A DNA stretch of 64,000 nt. Origin: Ustulina deusta. Its lineage: Eukaryota; Ascomycota; Sordariomycetes; Xylariales; Xylariaceae. The notes under the pieces are model-generated. The model searched no databases and was not told the origin of the DNA. It was given only the letters and a program-made list of their open reading frames with translations. Of this stretch, positions 37,414-50,045 are shown piece by piece. The translations under genes and the position numbers were made by a program. Numbering within the stretch: the stretch's first letter is position 1; each line of letters starts with the position of its first letter. The stretch lies in NCBI GenBank assembly GCA_023159155.1, contig JAJNNX010000024.1, positions 310,001-374,000 on the forward strand. The letters are read 5' to 3'.

Positions 37414-37704
37414 TTCAATGGACGGCGACGACGAGTCAGAGACCGAAGGGAATTACTAGGTTAAAGGGAGTGTGGGGTTAGAAACGAACGAAGATGGGAA
37501 AGCTTAAAGATCACGTCGTATTTATCACGATTCACCTCCAGGCTCCAGCGACGATTTGACCTGGTTGATACGTCAACAGGCGGGTGTTAGGTGAAATACT
37601 AGGTATAGTAGAGTTAGCTACAGCTGCTGTGCCACCCACTCCAGGCAGTATCACGGTTAAGTTGGTCCCTTTTCTAGGCATGGTTAAGGGCGTCAGTGAG
37701 AAAT
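37414..37704. other. Upstream region, no gene seen
   Basis: About 290 bp between the hypothetical gene and the gene relic. A plus-strand frame beginning 37,584 is antisense to the relic and is not called. Confidence 0.4.
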
Positions 37705-38150
37705 TCAGATTATTGAACGAGATCTCAGAGTTGGATCGTTATACATTACGTCGAACAGCTTCCGAACGGCATTTTCAACAGAATCGCGCTCAAAGTCTCC
37801 GAGTCCGATCTCACTACTATGGGCTGGCGTATAGACTTAATGTATTCTAGCTGTTTCGGGGAACGGAAAATTCGGCTGCAATAAGAGAGGTAAATGTCCA
37901 GTCGAGCGTCGCTTTCATATGCCTTCCTACTTGGCTGCAGAGTCATGCCATGGGACGATTCGTCGAGGAAAATATCCGACCGGCAGGACTGGTCGGTCAC
38001 TGCACGAATGAAAAGGCCTAACGAGTAACATGCTTGGAAATACCGCTGGAGCACTTGTGGTTACGCTTCTTTAGCAAGTTCTTCGGCTTTCTCGCGCCGA
38101 TGTTGCTCTTCTTTGCTTGGGCGCTGTTCTTCTTCTTCTTCGCGTCGGCG
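37705..38150 (-). pseudogene. Broken member of a fungal coiled-coil protein family
   Basis: Minus-strand relic of a common ascomycete family of unknown function with a charged N-terminal coiled coil and a conserved central region. From 38,150 downwards it reads RRREEEEEQ and REKAEELAKEA, a stop (TAA at 38,061-38,063), then PQVLQRYFQACYSLGLFIRA and later KQLEYIKSIRQPI in the same frame. Near 37,820 the similarity jumps to another frame that reads DFERDSVENAVRKLFDVMYN and ends at a stop at 37,705-37,707. At least one nonsense change and one frameshift therefore break it. Family likeness is from memory of recurring motifs (Y-x-x-A-C-H, F-E-R-D-T-V-E-N-A-V, Y-x-D-P-x-L-R). A second broken member lies at 56,681-57,834. 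Confidence 0.6.
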
Positions 38151-39419
38151 CTATTCGCTCAGCACGCAACTTTCAGCTTCCTCGAGTACCTAATTGCTGT
38201 AATCTTGATATCTCGTCTATAATGAATATAAGTGCAGTGCATGCTTTTATGTATTGGAAAAGCTAATAGTAATAAGGACGCAAGCTAGTACCGAGATATG
38301 TGAGATGTAAACAACAAACAATTCAGCCGTATGCTATTCACCTCCCCTGGCCAAGACCGACTTCCTAGGAAGTCGGTCGCAAGCAACCAAAACGTTTAAT
38401 TAAGGAAATAGCTGCTTTCCGTTTATTACGGCTTGGAAGAATGCAAAAGACTTGTGCAAGAGTAGGGGCCAGCTCAGGGCTTGCCTCAGGCTAGGCTCAG
38501 GCTTAAAGCGGAGTGACCCATGTCGGCATACCGTTTGGGAACATCATGGTAAAACCTATCTTTCGGGTACCTAGTATGCCATGTACCTACCTCTCCCAGC
38601 TTCCCAGGGAGGTAGTGAGTACCTAAGGGACCTCAGGCCGTACCTAGTATAGAAAGTAGGTCTCAAAACGGAAAAGATGTTGTATTGTAAATGAAGGGGT
38701 CTATAGCGTTAGGTAAGCTGAGCTAAATACAGTACTAGCCTTACACCTTCCTTCCCATACCTTACGCCCACCGAACCTGCCCACTACCTAAGTATACCTA
38801 GGCATTGGCTGGCCAATTAGGTAGGTACTTACTTACCCTATCTGCACTGTCATTAGCCTCCTGTGGGTTAGTATGCATGCAGGCGTAATTGGTGTGATTG
38901 GATAGAAAGTGTCGTCTACCTTATGTTTCAATGGCTCTGATAGGTGCATCATTGGAGCTCTCCACTACCGTCATTAGAGGATCTAACCCTATTTGGGTAG
39001 ACATTAGAGCAAAGTAGGATACTAATAGCTAACATATTCTAACCTAGACCCTACCTAGGTACCTACTACATTAGGTGCCTAAAGCCATCCCATACTCCTC
39101 ATCAAAACGCATCCCGCAGTTGATATGATAGTACCTATCCTACAAAGAACCTCCGGTATAAGTCGAGAACGAGATAATCCCCTAGAATACATTACCAAGT
39201 GACAACCAAGCATCAACCACCATAAAGTTAAAATGGCTCTAGATTTTTTTTTTAAGCACGTCCGTTTTCGACCTATATTCTTGCACCTACACATTTCCCG
39301 TCTATTTTGCTCCTATGGTAGTAATATGACATGGATATCCAACACCGGATGCGCCTTGGAAGAGAGATATCTTTCATTCGTCGTATCATCCTCTTCGTCT
39401 GGTATAGCCAGGCCACTGT
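38151..39419. other. Intergenic, rich in ACCTAGGT-type palindromes
   Basis: About 1.27 kb without a gene. It holds a dense set of short palindromes built on TACCTA/TAGGTA, for example at 38,571-38,580, 38,620-38,650, 38,780-38,830 and 39,045-39,080, and one hairpin-arm-like CCTAGTATAG near 38,643. It forms the 3' flank of the reductase gene. Confidence 0.5.
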
Positions 39420-40503
39420 TCAGTTCTTCTTGGCCTCCCGAGCAGCCTTTCTCAACGCTCGGTTGCGGATATCGATATGCGATGATCGGTTGACCTTCAA
39501 GCCAACAGAGCTGCCGATGCCGACTGTGTTCTCGACGAACCAAGTCATGAGTGCATGGCTCCAGTATGGTGTGTACGTGTAGGCCGTGTTGTGCCAGCTG
39601 CCGACACCGACCTTTCCGAGCGCTGCACGAACAAACGGCTTCGGGCTCGGGATGAATAAGCTAGGACGACGCACCTTGCTCATCGCTGTCGTAACAAGGT
39701 AGCTCAGAACTAGCTGTACGTCTACGTTATCGGGCTTGAGCTCAGCCGCAAGTGCGGTCGACCAGAATTGGAGAAAAGCCTTGCTACCAGAGTATGTGGC
39801 CAGCAGCGGCATGGGCATCCAGCCGCCAAAGCTCCCCATGGTGAGGATGAGACCACGTCGGCGATTCTGCATGCCAGGGGCCACGACCCGGGTAACCTTC
39901 AAGGTCCCCCTGCAGTTGACATTGATAATGTTCTCCATCTCGGTTTCATCGGTGAGCGTGAAGGGAACGGGAATGCTATGGCTATGGCCCACGTTGTTGA
40001 TTAGGATACCGACGTCAAGGCCATCAACGCGCCGAGCGAGACGGGCGTAGTCCGCATCATTGCCGACCGCTGCAAAGTCCATGGCGAGAATGTCTGTCTG
40101 CAGACCCGGATATTTGGCTCGGAGCTCATTCTGGAAGGCTTCGAGCTTGGACTGCGTTCGAGATACGAGAAGGAGATTGAAGCCCTTGGCAGCAAGCTGG
40201 GTCGCAAACTCTTTGCCGAGGCCATCTGACGCACCGGTAACGACGGCCCACGTACCTTTGCCGCCGTATTTTCGGAGCTGCAGGTGTACGCATAGAGTCA
40301 GTGCCAGGTTCGGTGTAGAAGTGATGGTGGTCGCGTGCTGTGTCCCGGTGTAGACTCACATTGGTGCCGCTGAGCACAAGCATGCTCAAGACGAGACGGA
40401 GCAAATTCAAGGCTTTGGAGCCTACCCACAGAGCACCGAGGCCTGCAAGGGCGAGCTGGGCGCTCCGTGGCACTGCAGCAATGACATCGTGAATGGTGTC
40501 CAT
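39420..40503 (-). CDS. IFA38: Very-long-chain 3-oxoacyl-CoA reductase, 333 aa
   Basis: NADPH-dependent reductase of the ER fatty-acid elongase that converts 3-ketoacyl-CoA to 3-hydroxyacyl-CoA during very-long-chain fatty acid and sphingolipid precursor synthesis. Two exons on the minus strand, 40,503-40,360 and 40,277-39,420, with an 82-nt phase-0 intron (GTGAGT..GCAG). ATG at 40,503 is the first in frame. Residues 1-48 include the hydrophobic membrane segment; T62-G-A-S-D-G-L-G69 is the Rossmann cofactor loop; N142/N143 the NNVG motif; S197, Y210 and K214 (YSGSK) the catalytic triad. Length matches the Ifa38/KAR family (about 330-345). The basic C-terminus ends AKKN, which is not a canonical KKXX signal. 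Divergent from ERG28 with a 514-bp gap. Confidence 0.93.
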
Positions 40504-41017
40504 TGTCGTTTCTCCCAAGGCACGCGTCTATAGCGCCACCGACGAAACACCCGGATAGCAGATCCAAGCGGATATGTTGGAGTCGACAGTTGTTTCAAAC
40601 GAGGGTTTACCAATTGAACTCTCAAAGGGGGGGCTCGTCGAGGGGTCACGAATTGGCGGGCGCTAGGAATAGTTCGCATTGAGGTTTGTTGGATAGGAGA
40701 AGTAAGTTTGTGGGCTTTATGGCCCCCAATACGGCTAGTAGCAGCTCATTTACACTAGAGCTCTGGCGATGAGGTCATTGGATCGATGTAGGTCCCAACA
40801 AAATGTACTCTCATAAACAAAACCCCAAGCTCCATGAACCATGCAGCTCATATTTTATCGATAAGAAAGCCCCAAAGGTCCCTGAGAAGTATCTACGTAC
40901 CGTGCAGGTACCCATAGTAAAATATACATATACTGTTACCTTAGGTAGATACTACTAGTACCTATCTCACCTGACGCAGCAATCCATCTTCCCTTCAGCT
41001 CATATCTTCAATTCACC
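40504..41017. promoter_or_regulatory. Bidirectional intergenic region of IFA38 and ERG28
   Basis: 514 bp between two divergent start codons, so it must hold both promoters. Visible items are an ATTGG (inverted CCAAT) near 40,778 and TACCTTAGGTAG-type palindromes at 40,935-40,970. No proven sterol-regulatory site was identified. Co-regulation is an inference from arrangement only. Confidence 0.5.
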
Positions 41018-41642
41018 ATGGCAGCCCTCATAGACGCCCTAAAAGCCTACCTGCCACCGGGTCCGGGCTATCTGCCCTACTACATGTTCGGGGTACGCTC
41101 TCCCATATTCTCTGCGCTTCCTTTCTCGTGCCCCGTCTGTCTGTCATGCCTGAGCTTCACACTGATATGCTTTCTTTTCTCAGCTCTCCGTCATCTCCGT
41201 CGGCAATTCATTGCAGAACTATCTAACTCTGCACTACTCGCGCCGCCTATACAATGGCCAATTCGTGCCGAATCCCTCTCTGCCACCCAAGTCCGTCGGC
41301 TTCGATCCCGAAGACTCAACCAGTAAATTGACGCCCGCTTCTACGACCAACACCAAGGATGGCCGCACTACCGACCAGGTCACGCCCTTGGCCGCTAGAT
41401 TGTTCGGCACTTATACATTTCTAGCCGCCGTCGTCCGTATCTATGCGAGCTACAACATCCACGTTGCGCCCGTGTACAACATCACTATCTGGACCTACAT
41501 CGTCGCCCTTTTCCACTTCGGATCCGAGTGGGCTGTATATCGCTCGGCCTACCTCGGCCCTCCCATCCTCTTTCCTTTCTTCTTCGCTACTGTCGGTATT
41601 GCTTGGATGGTTTCCCAGTACAGCTTCTACGTGCAGGCGTAG
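41018..41642 (+). CDS. ERG28: Ergosterol biosynthesis scaffold protein Erg28, 177 aa
   Basis: ER membrane protein that tethers the C-4 demethylation enzymes (Erg25, Erg26, Erg27) in ergosterol synthesis. Exons 41,018-41,092 and 41,184-41,642 with a 91-nt phase-0 intron (GTACGC..TCAG). Residues 1-25 (MAALIDALKAYLPPGPGYLP) open the protein; LSVISVGNSLQNYL follows the splice; then LAARLFGTYTFLAAVVRIYA, YNITIWTYIVALFHFGSEW and a final hydrophobic helix ending in SQYSFYVQA give four membrane segments typical of the family. The loop about residues 60-85 (Thr/Ser/Asp-rich, including TNTKDGRTTDQ) is the divergent insertion often seen in Sordariomycete orthologues. Divergent neighbour of IFA38, another ER lipid gene. 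Confidence 0.94.
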
Positions 41643-41760
41643 GCTTCGAACCGTGGATAGGATATGAATAATGATCCGGGCATATGATTCATCCATGTGT
41701 GGAATAGGAATTTTATACATGGCCCTACGTGTATATCCCAATATAATCTTGTAATCAGGC

Positions 41761-43957
<2,197 letters not shown>

Positions 43958-44455
43958 TCATGTTGAAAATGACGTCTTAGGATGATATGTGTGCGCTGTC
44001 GAAGTCATCATTTGAGTAAACAACTTAGGGGGGAAAAAGCGAAACTTCGATTTAATCCTGACCGTACATCTACTGTACACAGCTGGAACATTTGCCGACC
44101 TGTTGTTTGTCGCATCAAATAATACCCGCAGCACCAGTAGTAACGAATATGCAGATGAACTAACTGCGCTGGAAATGGTGTCGGCAACACTAAGTCCAAA
44201 GAACAATGTTGAAGAGCCGAAGACGAAGCATGAAACCTCGGCCGCTATCCGTAAACGCTGACTATAGGGCGGGGCCAAGCCTGGCATTATTGTTGTGTCA
44301 ATGACGGTCGACACTGTCACCAGACACATGTTGTCTAAGCGAACGTCGGCTCCGTCTCCCGAGTCTCCGACATCTCTAGAACCCCCTTTAGGCGCCACCC
44401 TTGGTGTTGGCATCGCCGCAATGGTCATCATTACTGTAGCGATCGTGCTCGACAT
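43958..44455 (-). CDS. Doubtful hypothetical protein, 165 aa, antisense to another coding-like frame
   Basis: Open on the minus strand from ATG at 44,455 to a stop at 43,958. It has hydrophobic stretches (AAEVSCFVFGSSTLFFGLS and SSAYSLLLVLRVLF) but no family match that I can see. The plus strand over the same DNA also looks coding-like: from about 44,022 it reads RNFDLILTVHLLYTAGTFAD, breaks at two stops (44,253 and 44,259), then continues in the same frame from 44,295 with LGVGIAAMVIITVAIVLDM, a single membrane helix preceded by a Ser/Pro-rich stretch. That arrangement suits a broken secreted membrane protein. Which strand, if either, is real cannot be settled from the sequence. Confidence 0.25.
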   Translation of the reverse strand: MSSTIATVMMTIAAMPTPRVAPKGGSRDVGDSGDGADVRLDNMCLVTVSTVIDTTIMPGLAPPYSQRLRIAAEVSCFVFGSSTLFFGLSVADTISSAVSSSAYSLLLVLRVLFDATNNRSANVPAVYSRCTVRIKSKFRFFPPKLFTQMMTSTAHTYHPKTSFST

Positions 44456-44618
44456 GCGGAAGTGGAGAGAGAGCAGCCAAGAAATCAACGACGGGAAAGA
44501 ATTTGAGAAATCCGAGCCTCTCGGACAATGTGCAACGGATAGACACCAGCTCCACGATTCTTCAAGACATGAACTGGACGTCTTCCGAAGATCCTCGCAA
44601 GCTTTCCTTGACCATTGA
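44295..44618 (+). pseudogene. Possible broken single-pass membrane protein
   Basis: Open frame of 107 codons with a Pro/Ser-rich segment (APSPESPTSLEPP), one strong transmembrane helix (residues about 38-57) and a charged cytoplasmic tail, a common layout of fungal cell-surface proteins. Coding-like sequence in the same frame extends upstream to about 44,022 but is cut by TGA and TAG at 44,253-44,261. No intron removing these stops could be found. Overlaps the minus-strand candidate at 43,958-44,455. Confidence 0.3.
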
Positions 44619-44841
44619 CAGATTGCCTCGTGAGATTTTCGATGGCAATGGCGTCAAGGAATGCTGCCGATTGAAATCGCCATAACAAGACTGCTACTTG
44701 GAAGGATATCACAAGTAGATAAAGGAAACTCTCTGCTTTTAATGAGATGGAGGAACTCGAGACGACCACCGGCAGTATTCGCTGGTGTAGTATTTTAGAT
44801 CTCCTCGGTGGCCTTCAGGGCGTGTGCCTCGCGACAACTAG

Positions 44842-45060
44842 CTATATAGATGCAAGCTTTTTTCGGAAGAGCATCTTAACCAGTTCATAGCCAATACCTG
44901 ATGCTCCACCCATGACGAGAAAGACTTGGCCATCTAGCAACGGCACGTCAGCGAGGCGTTGGGGGAAGAACTGGGACTCTTGAGCACCTATATGTGCGGC
45001 TGAAAAAAAGTTACCAATCAGAATAAGGAAAATGGATGGAAACTGCAGAAACACCGCCAA
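44842..45060 (-). pseudogene. Truncated short-chain dehydrogenase N-terminus
   Basis: The minus strand reads QRLADVPLLDGQVFLVMGGA followed by SGIGYELVKMLFRKK, the first strand and nucleotide-binding loop of a short-chain dehydrogenase/reductase (usual form V-T-G-G-A-S-G-I-G). After about 20 further residues, where the family continues with N-A-x-V-Y-x-A-A-R, the frame ends in a stop at 44,842. The usual Thr before the Gly pair is Met. No Y-x-x-x-K or later region follows in any frame. The upstream part begins without an ATG, though a TTTTTTTCAG acceptor-like site precedes the conserved part near 45,000. This is a gene fragment, unable to make a working enzyme. Confidence 0.65.
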
Positions 45061-46237
45061 AGATACAACAAGATAGAATTGAGAAGTGCAGGATAGGGCG
45101 AATTTTTTTTTTTTCCTGTCTCGCTTCCCCGCAGCCCTTTAATGGAACCTGACTTGGTCTGCATTGTTGCTTGGTTGCTTTCGTGTTACCGCACTTTTTT
45201 GTACACTCCATATGATTCCCGAGATTTCTATTACTGCCTCAGCCTGAGCGATATGAATAACTAGTATTTGGTAGCACCTAAGTATGGCATAGCCACGAGC
45301 TGTCATGCATTCCTGGCTCCGTATTAGGCTATTCATATGTTTTACCTGGGGCAATGTATGCTCCATACAAGATTTCCAAAGCAGCTAAGCAGAACGGCCT
45401 CCAAATATTTTCGAAGCTCTCTGGATAGGCTCGGATCATCTCTTGCCTTGTCAACCACTCCTCTGTAGTTTGACATATATTTCCGAATCTCGTCGGAACA
45501 GATCTGCATCGCTGCCTCTTCACCCGCACCCTTTCCTTCATAATTACTCCAATAGCATTCAACACGTAGCTCAAGCCTGTCCTTTCAGCAGCCTTGCGCT
45601 CTTTTCTCCAAGAATACAGGTCATTCGTAAGACAAAGCGTAAGATAGCTGGGTCTTGCTGAATTGCTCCTAGAGAGTCTGTTTCCATCATCTCCGATAGT
45701 ATTTGCACCTGGATACGCCTCCTAGGTTGTATCGTAGGCCAGCCTCTCTGGTTGGAGGGTCATGCTTGAAGATCTCTAGGATATTATGACTATCACTTGT
45801 TGTTTGTTGAGGGTCTAGAGTTTCGATCTCATCTAATCAATATTATAAACGTCCAGTTTTTCCAACCTGTCCTCCCAAGCCTTCACAGGTTTTTAGTCTA
45901 CACTATACTGCGGAGGTTGTGGAAGGGGTGAAGGAAAGCCTTGCGATTGAGCTATTCCGAGTGCTGCTTTCTCGCTGGCTTCATCATCCAACCAGCCGCA
46001 GAACTAGGCGCCAGCGTTATGAACAAAATAAAATAATTCATATGAAGGGTCCCAAAAGCAAGCGAAGCCGTAATCAACTACCCCAGCAATACACTTGGTA
46101 GAAGCATCAAAAAAGGGTCAGTAGTGGCCGTGCTATAAAGACAGGTTAGCTTAGTCTTAGGATAATAGATAATGGTAAAATGAAGCCAAGGGGACTTACT
46201 AAAGTGTACCTAGGTACCTAGGTAGGCACCTATACTA
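45061..46237. other. Gene-poor stretch with undefined coding-like debris
   Basis: Several short frames look vaguely protein-like on the minus strand, for example RFGNICQTTEEWLTRQEMI (45,329-45,574) and CIAGVVDYGFACFWDPSYEL (about 46,030-46,110), but none continues or matches a family I know. They may be remnants of one broken gene. Copy 2 of the hairpin element follows. Confidence 0.3.
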
Positions 46238-46339
46238 GAGTGGGCAATTGTAATTAACAGCACTTACCTATGGGTTATTTATACTGACCCTATACTAGGA
46301 GATAGGCCGAACCGACACTTCCTAGTATAGTTATCACTT
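46238..46339 (+). mobile_element. Hairpin element copy 2 (MITE-like)
   Basis: Starts AGTGGGCAATTG and ends GTTATCACT. The 41-bp hairpin at 46,290-46,330 has perfect 11-bp arms identical to copy 1, and the loop GATAGGCCGAACCGACACT differs from copy 1 (reverse-complemented) at only two or three positions. The 50 bp left of the hairpin are only partly alike between copies. Confidence 0.75.
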
Positions 46340-46938
46340 ATTTCTCATAGGGAATTAGACGATCAAATAATCCAGCCAACAATTAAATTCGTCGAGAATG
46401 GCTAGCTAAAGTAAGCGATATCTCCCGAGTCTAATGCTGAAGATCCGTTATAGTAGTGTTTTTATATACTCCCTCATGTGCAGCCACAAGGTGGCTCCCA
46501 TTCATAGGTACCACGTTAAGCCAATTGCGGCAAAGTGTCTACCGAGAGAGGTCGATCGCAACAAAATGTGGACCGTGCACACAGCCTTATGCCGACTCGT
46601 ACTGGGTAAGGTGTACACACATCCACTGATTCACACGCTAAATCCCACCACTCCACAGTCCATGTCCCCATCACACGCGCCAGAGGTAGCCTGCCGACAC
46701 CACTGCGAACGTCGTCTCATCTCGTCCTCAATTCGACATCATCATCAAATCCATCAAACTCTCCCCCTTCTCATCTAGTTTTCCATCAAAACAAACCTGC
46801 CCTCGCTAGTGCGACACCTGATATCAACTTAAATGTATTGATATCCGCACATTTCGCCTGCTAGCGACGCTCTCGGCCTCTCGTCGGTGCTCCGCCCCCT
46901 CTCTTCCACGACACCACGTCGTCGCCCTGGATGCGGAC

Positions 46939-48695
46939 ATGGGCGTCATCCGCAAGAAGACCGCCACGAGGGGCGGCGAGGGCGGTGTGAAATATGTCTG
47001 CGACGTGTGTTCTGCTGATATCACATCTACCGTACGTCCTGTTGTCTTGGTCATGCTCTCCCTGCGTCCTGCTTCCTTCTTCCTTCTTGGGCGGGGTGTA
47101 TGCGCACCGCCACACGTCCTTTGCTTTGACTTCGAGCGCTAAGATAAGCGCTGAATGTATGCTCCTCTAGAGTTTTACTTACTCGCCATTAGGTTCGCAT
47201 AAGATGTGCTCACAGCGCCTGCAATGAGTACGACCTGTGTGTCCAATGCTTCGCAAGCGGTGCCTCGAGCGGCTCGCACCAACCGGCCACCCATCCTTAT
47301 CGAGTCATAGAACAAAACTCCATCCCCATATTCGGCCATGACTGGGGTGCCGACGAGGAACTACTCCTGCTGGAAGGTTGCGAGATTTATGGTTTAGGTT
47401 CCTGGGCCGATATAGCAGATCACATCGGTGGCTACCGCCACAGGGACGAGGTTCGCGACCATTACCTCAAAGTCTATGTTGACTCGCCGTGCTTCCCGTT
47501 GCCGAAACGATGTCGGCCGGATGATATGGAGTTGGCCCAGGAGATCTCTCGTGACCAATTCCAAGCACGCAAGAAGCGCAGGATCGAAGAGCGACGCGAG
47601 GCACAGAAGAATGCCCCACCCCTACCACCCAAAACCAAGCCCACAGCCAGCGTGCCCTCTTGTCATGAGATTCAAGGGTATATGCCTGGTCGTCTCGAGT
47701 TTGAGACCGAATATGCCAACGAAGCCGAGGAAGCTGTACAATTGATGCAGTTTGATCCCGGCGACGGGATCAATCCTCGAACCGGTGAACTCGAGCCTGA
47801 GATGGAACTGAAACTGACCGTCATGGATATTTACAACTGTCGGTTAACACAACGAGTAGATCGTAAAAAGGTCATCTTCGAACACAACCTGCTCGAATAC
47901 CGAGAAAACACGAGGCTCGAGAAGAGGAGGACTAAGGAAGAGCGAGATCTCCTCAACAAGGCCAAGCCCTTCGCCCGGATGATGAATCATAACGACTTTG
48001 AGGCGTTATGTCAAGGACTACTTGATGAACTGAACCTACGGCAAGCCATCAGTCAGTTACAGGAGTGGAGAAATCTCAAGATCGGAGACCTCCGTAGCGG
48101 TGAGAAGTACGAGCAGGAGAAGGCGCAGCGTATCCAGAAGGCCATACCCATGGGGTCCATGGACCGTGAAAGACTGGCCTCGGCACAACGTTCTAAGCAA
48201 AACGTACAGCCAGAGCCGCCGAGCGGAGCCGCTCTCCTGGTGGCGCCAGAGCTTCCATTCCGGCCGGGAACCAACAGCACTCTGACACCTACACAAGGGA
48301 CACTTGACGCGCCCACAAATGGTGAACCCAAGCCACTGGCAGATAGTCACGCCAACGAGCCGGCTACGAACGGTGTCGTCACCAACGGGACCTCGACGCA
48401 CACTCGACCGCGATTTGTCTCGCAGCCCATTTCAGGGGTGCAACCCCTCGCTCTCAGCGAGGACAGTGCGCCTGACATGCATCTTTTGACACCAGAAGAG
48501 GTGGAGCTGTGCAAGGTGTCCCGGATCCAGCCAAAACCCTACCTCATGATTAAGGAGCAGGTACTCAAGGAGGCACTCAAGGGCAATGGCAGTCTTAAGA
48601 AGAAGCAGGTCAAGGAGATATGCCGACTGGATTCCCAAAAGGGGGGCAGGATATTTGATTTCTTCATCAACTCAGGCTGGATCGCCAAGGCTTGA
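46939..48695 (+). CDS. ADA2: SAGA/ADA transcriptional adaptor Ada2, 531 aa
   Basis: Nuclear adaptor of the Gcn5 histone acetyltransferase module in SAGA-type complexes; it stimulates Gcn5 on nucleosomes. Exons 46,939-47,031 (31 codons) and 47,193-48,695 with a 161-nt phase-0 intron (GTACGT..TTAG). The start [20 protein letters not shown] is the usual Sordariomycete start; an earlier ATG at 46,931 is out of frame. ZZ zinc finger: C21/C24, C36, C41, C47/C50 and later His residues. SANT domain about 80-126 ([20 protein letters not shown] then [12 protein letters not shown]). Helical middle with [20 protein letters not shown] Pro/Thr/Asn-rich linker (about 330-430) leads to the C-terminal SWIRM domain (about 445-531; [20 protein letters not shown] to [11 protein letters not shown]). 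All signature domains are intact. Confidence 0.97.
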
Positions 48696-50045
48696 GAGTG
48701 GCGGGGCGTTCTGTGGGCTTGTGATGGAGTAGAAATGCTTCTTGGGGCTTTTCGCCATGGACTGATACCGAGGTTGGAGTAAGACACTCCCTATGAAATG
48801 ATCCTCGGCGAGAGCCTGCGGAGCCATCGGTGATGTCTGTGATGAGAGCGCGACCTGCCGCGCTCTGTTGTATAAGACACAAATATAGGTAGATAACGTG
48901 CAGCACTCATGAGATACGAAGGAAGAAGATAAGAAGTCATGACAAGGCGTAAATGAGTGTATCTCCCAGATGCCGTCTCATACAGCTATCGGTTCAAGTA
49001 GTACCTTTAAGATGCCATATTGTCTGCCCGGGATTTGTCGTTTCGAGACACCGTAAGACCATGGGCGACGTGAGTAGTCGCGCAGAGAAACCCCGGCCAT
49101 CAGAAATAAAGATGCAGCCATTCCGAGCCAATCACACCTACTACCTTGACTGCTAGTCTAGCAGATACCAATGTACCGGGAGCATGAGGGGCGTCTCGGG
49201 CGCACACGAATTAGGCAACCCGCGGCAGCTCCGCCCACGAATACTGTTGATTTCCCATAGACAGGTTGATTTTCTCTCTAAATACAATGTGCTTTACTCT
49301 GGCCCGACGTTGCAACTTCAAGTGTCGATGCATTGATTAGCTGCCATCTCTTCAGTTGGGTTCGATACACTGTAAGTACATCTGTAGAATAGAGGCTTAC
49401 GGCTCCCATGTCTTAGGCTCGGTTACACAGCAATAGAGTGATTTGTCCACCGTTGTTAGTTACATCGATGGAGGTACTGGTGTCCTCGTACACTTGAATC
49501 TTTCCGACATGTGAACATGGAAACTAACCTTAGTAATCTATCTGCCCTATCAGACTACGTAACATGAAAAGTCGCCGCGAAAAAAAGAAAAAGAAGAGAG
49601 ACGGGTAGATACCTAGATAGAAAAGAGATTGGAGAAAAAGAAGAAGGGCTTGCTTCCTGGATAGTACCTACCTCTAGGTACGTAAGGCTATATTTGCTGG
49701 CCTATCAATATCACGTTGGCCTTTTTCAACTTTGCCGGGAAAGCGCGGATCATATCCTTTCTTGATATAAGCTAGGTACCTAGCCTCCTCCTGAATTGGA
49801 GGAAGCTTCGATTCTTCATCTACATGTCCGTACCCATATGCTTATGTACCTAGAGCACTGATGAGATGACCAGGCAGCTTCAAGTTCAATAGGTACCGAC
49901 TCTAGCGGTATACGCCTGTCTAGCGTGCTGTCAACGTGGAGGCTACTTAAGCTAAACCCAAATCGACCGCTGGCGTGGCACGGCGCAGCTCCATCATCCT
50001 ACTAGCGCCACCTTTTTACTCTCCGCGCGTCCTCTCCCTTCTTTC
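48696..50045. other. Intergenic, no gene seen
   Basis: About 1.35 kb. Holds TACCTAGG-type palindromes at 49,665-49,685 and 49,770-49,790 and a purine-rich stretch near 49,580-49,650. Upstream region of the O-fucosyltransferase-like gene. Confidence 0.5.
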
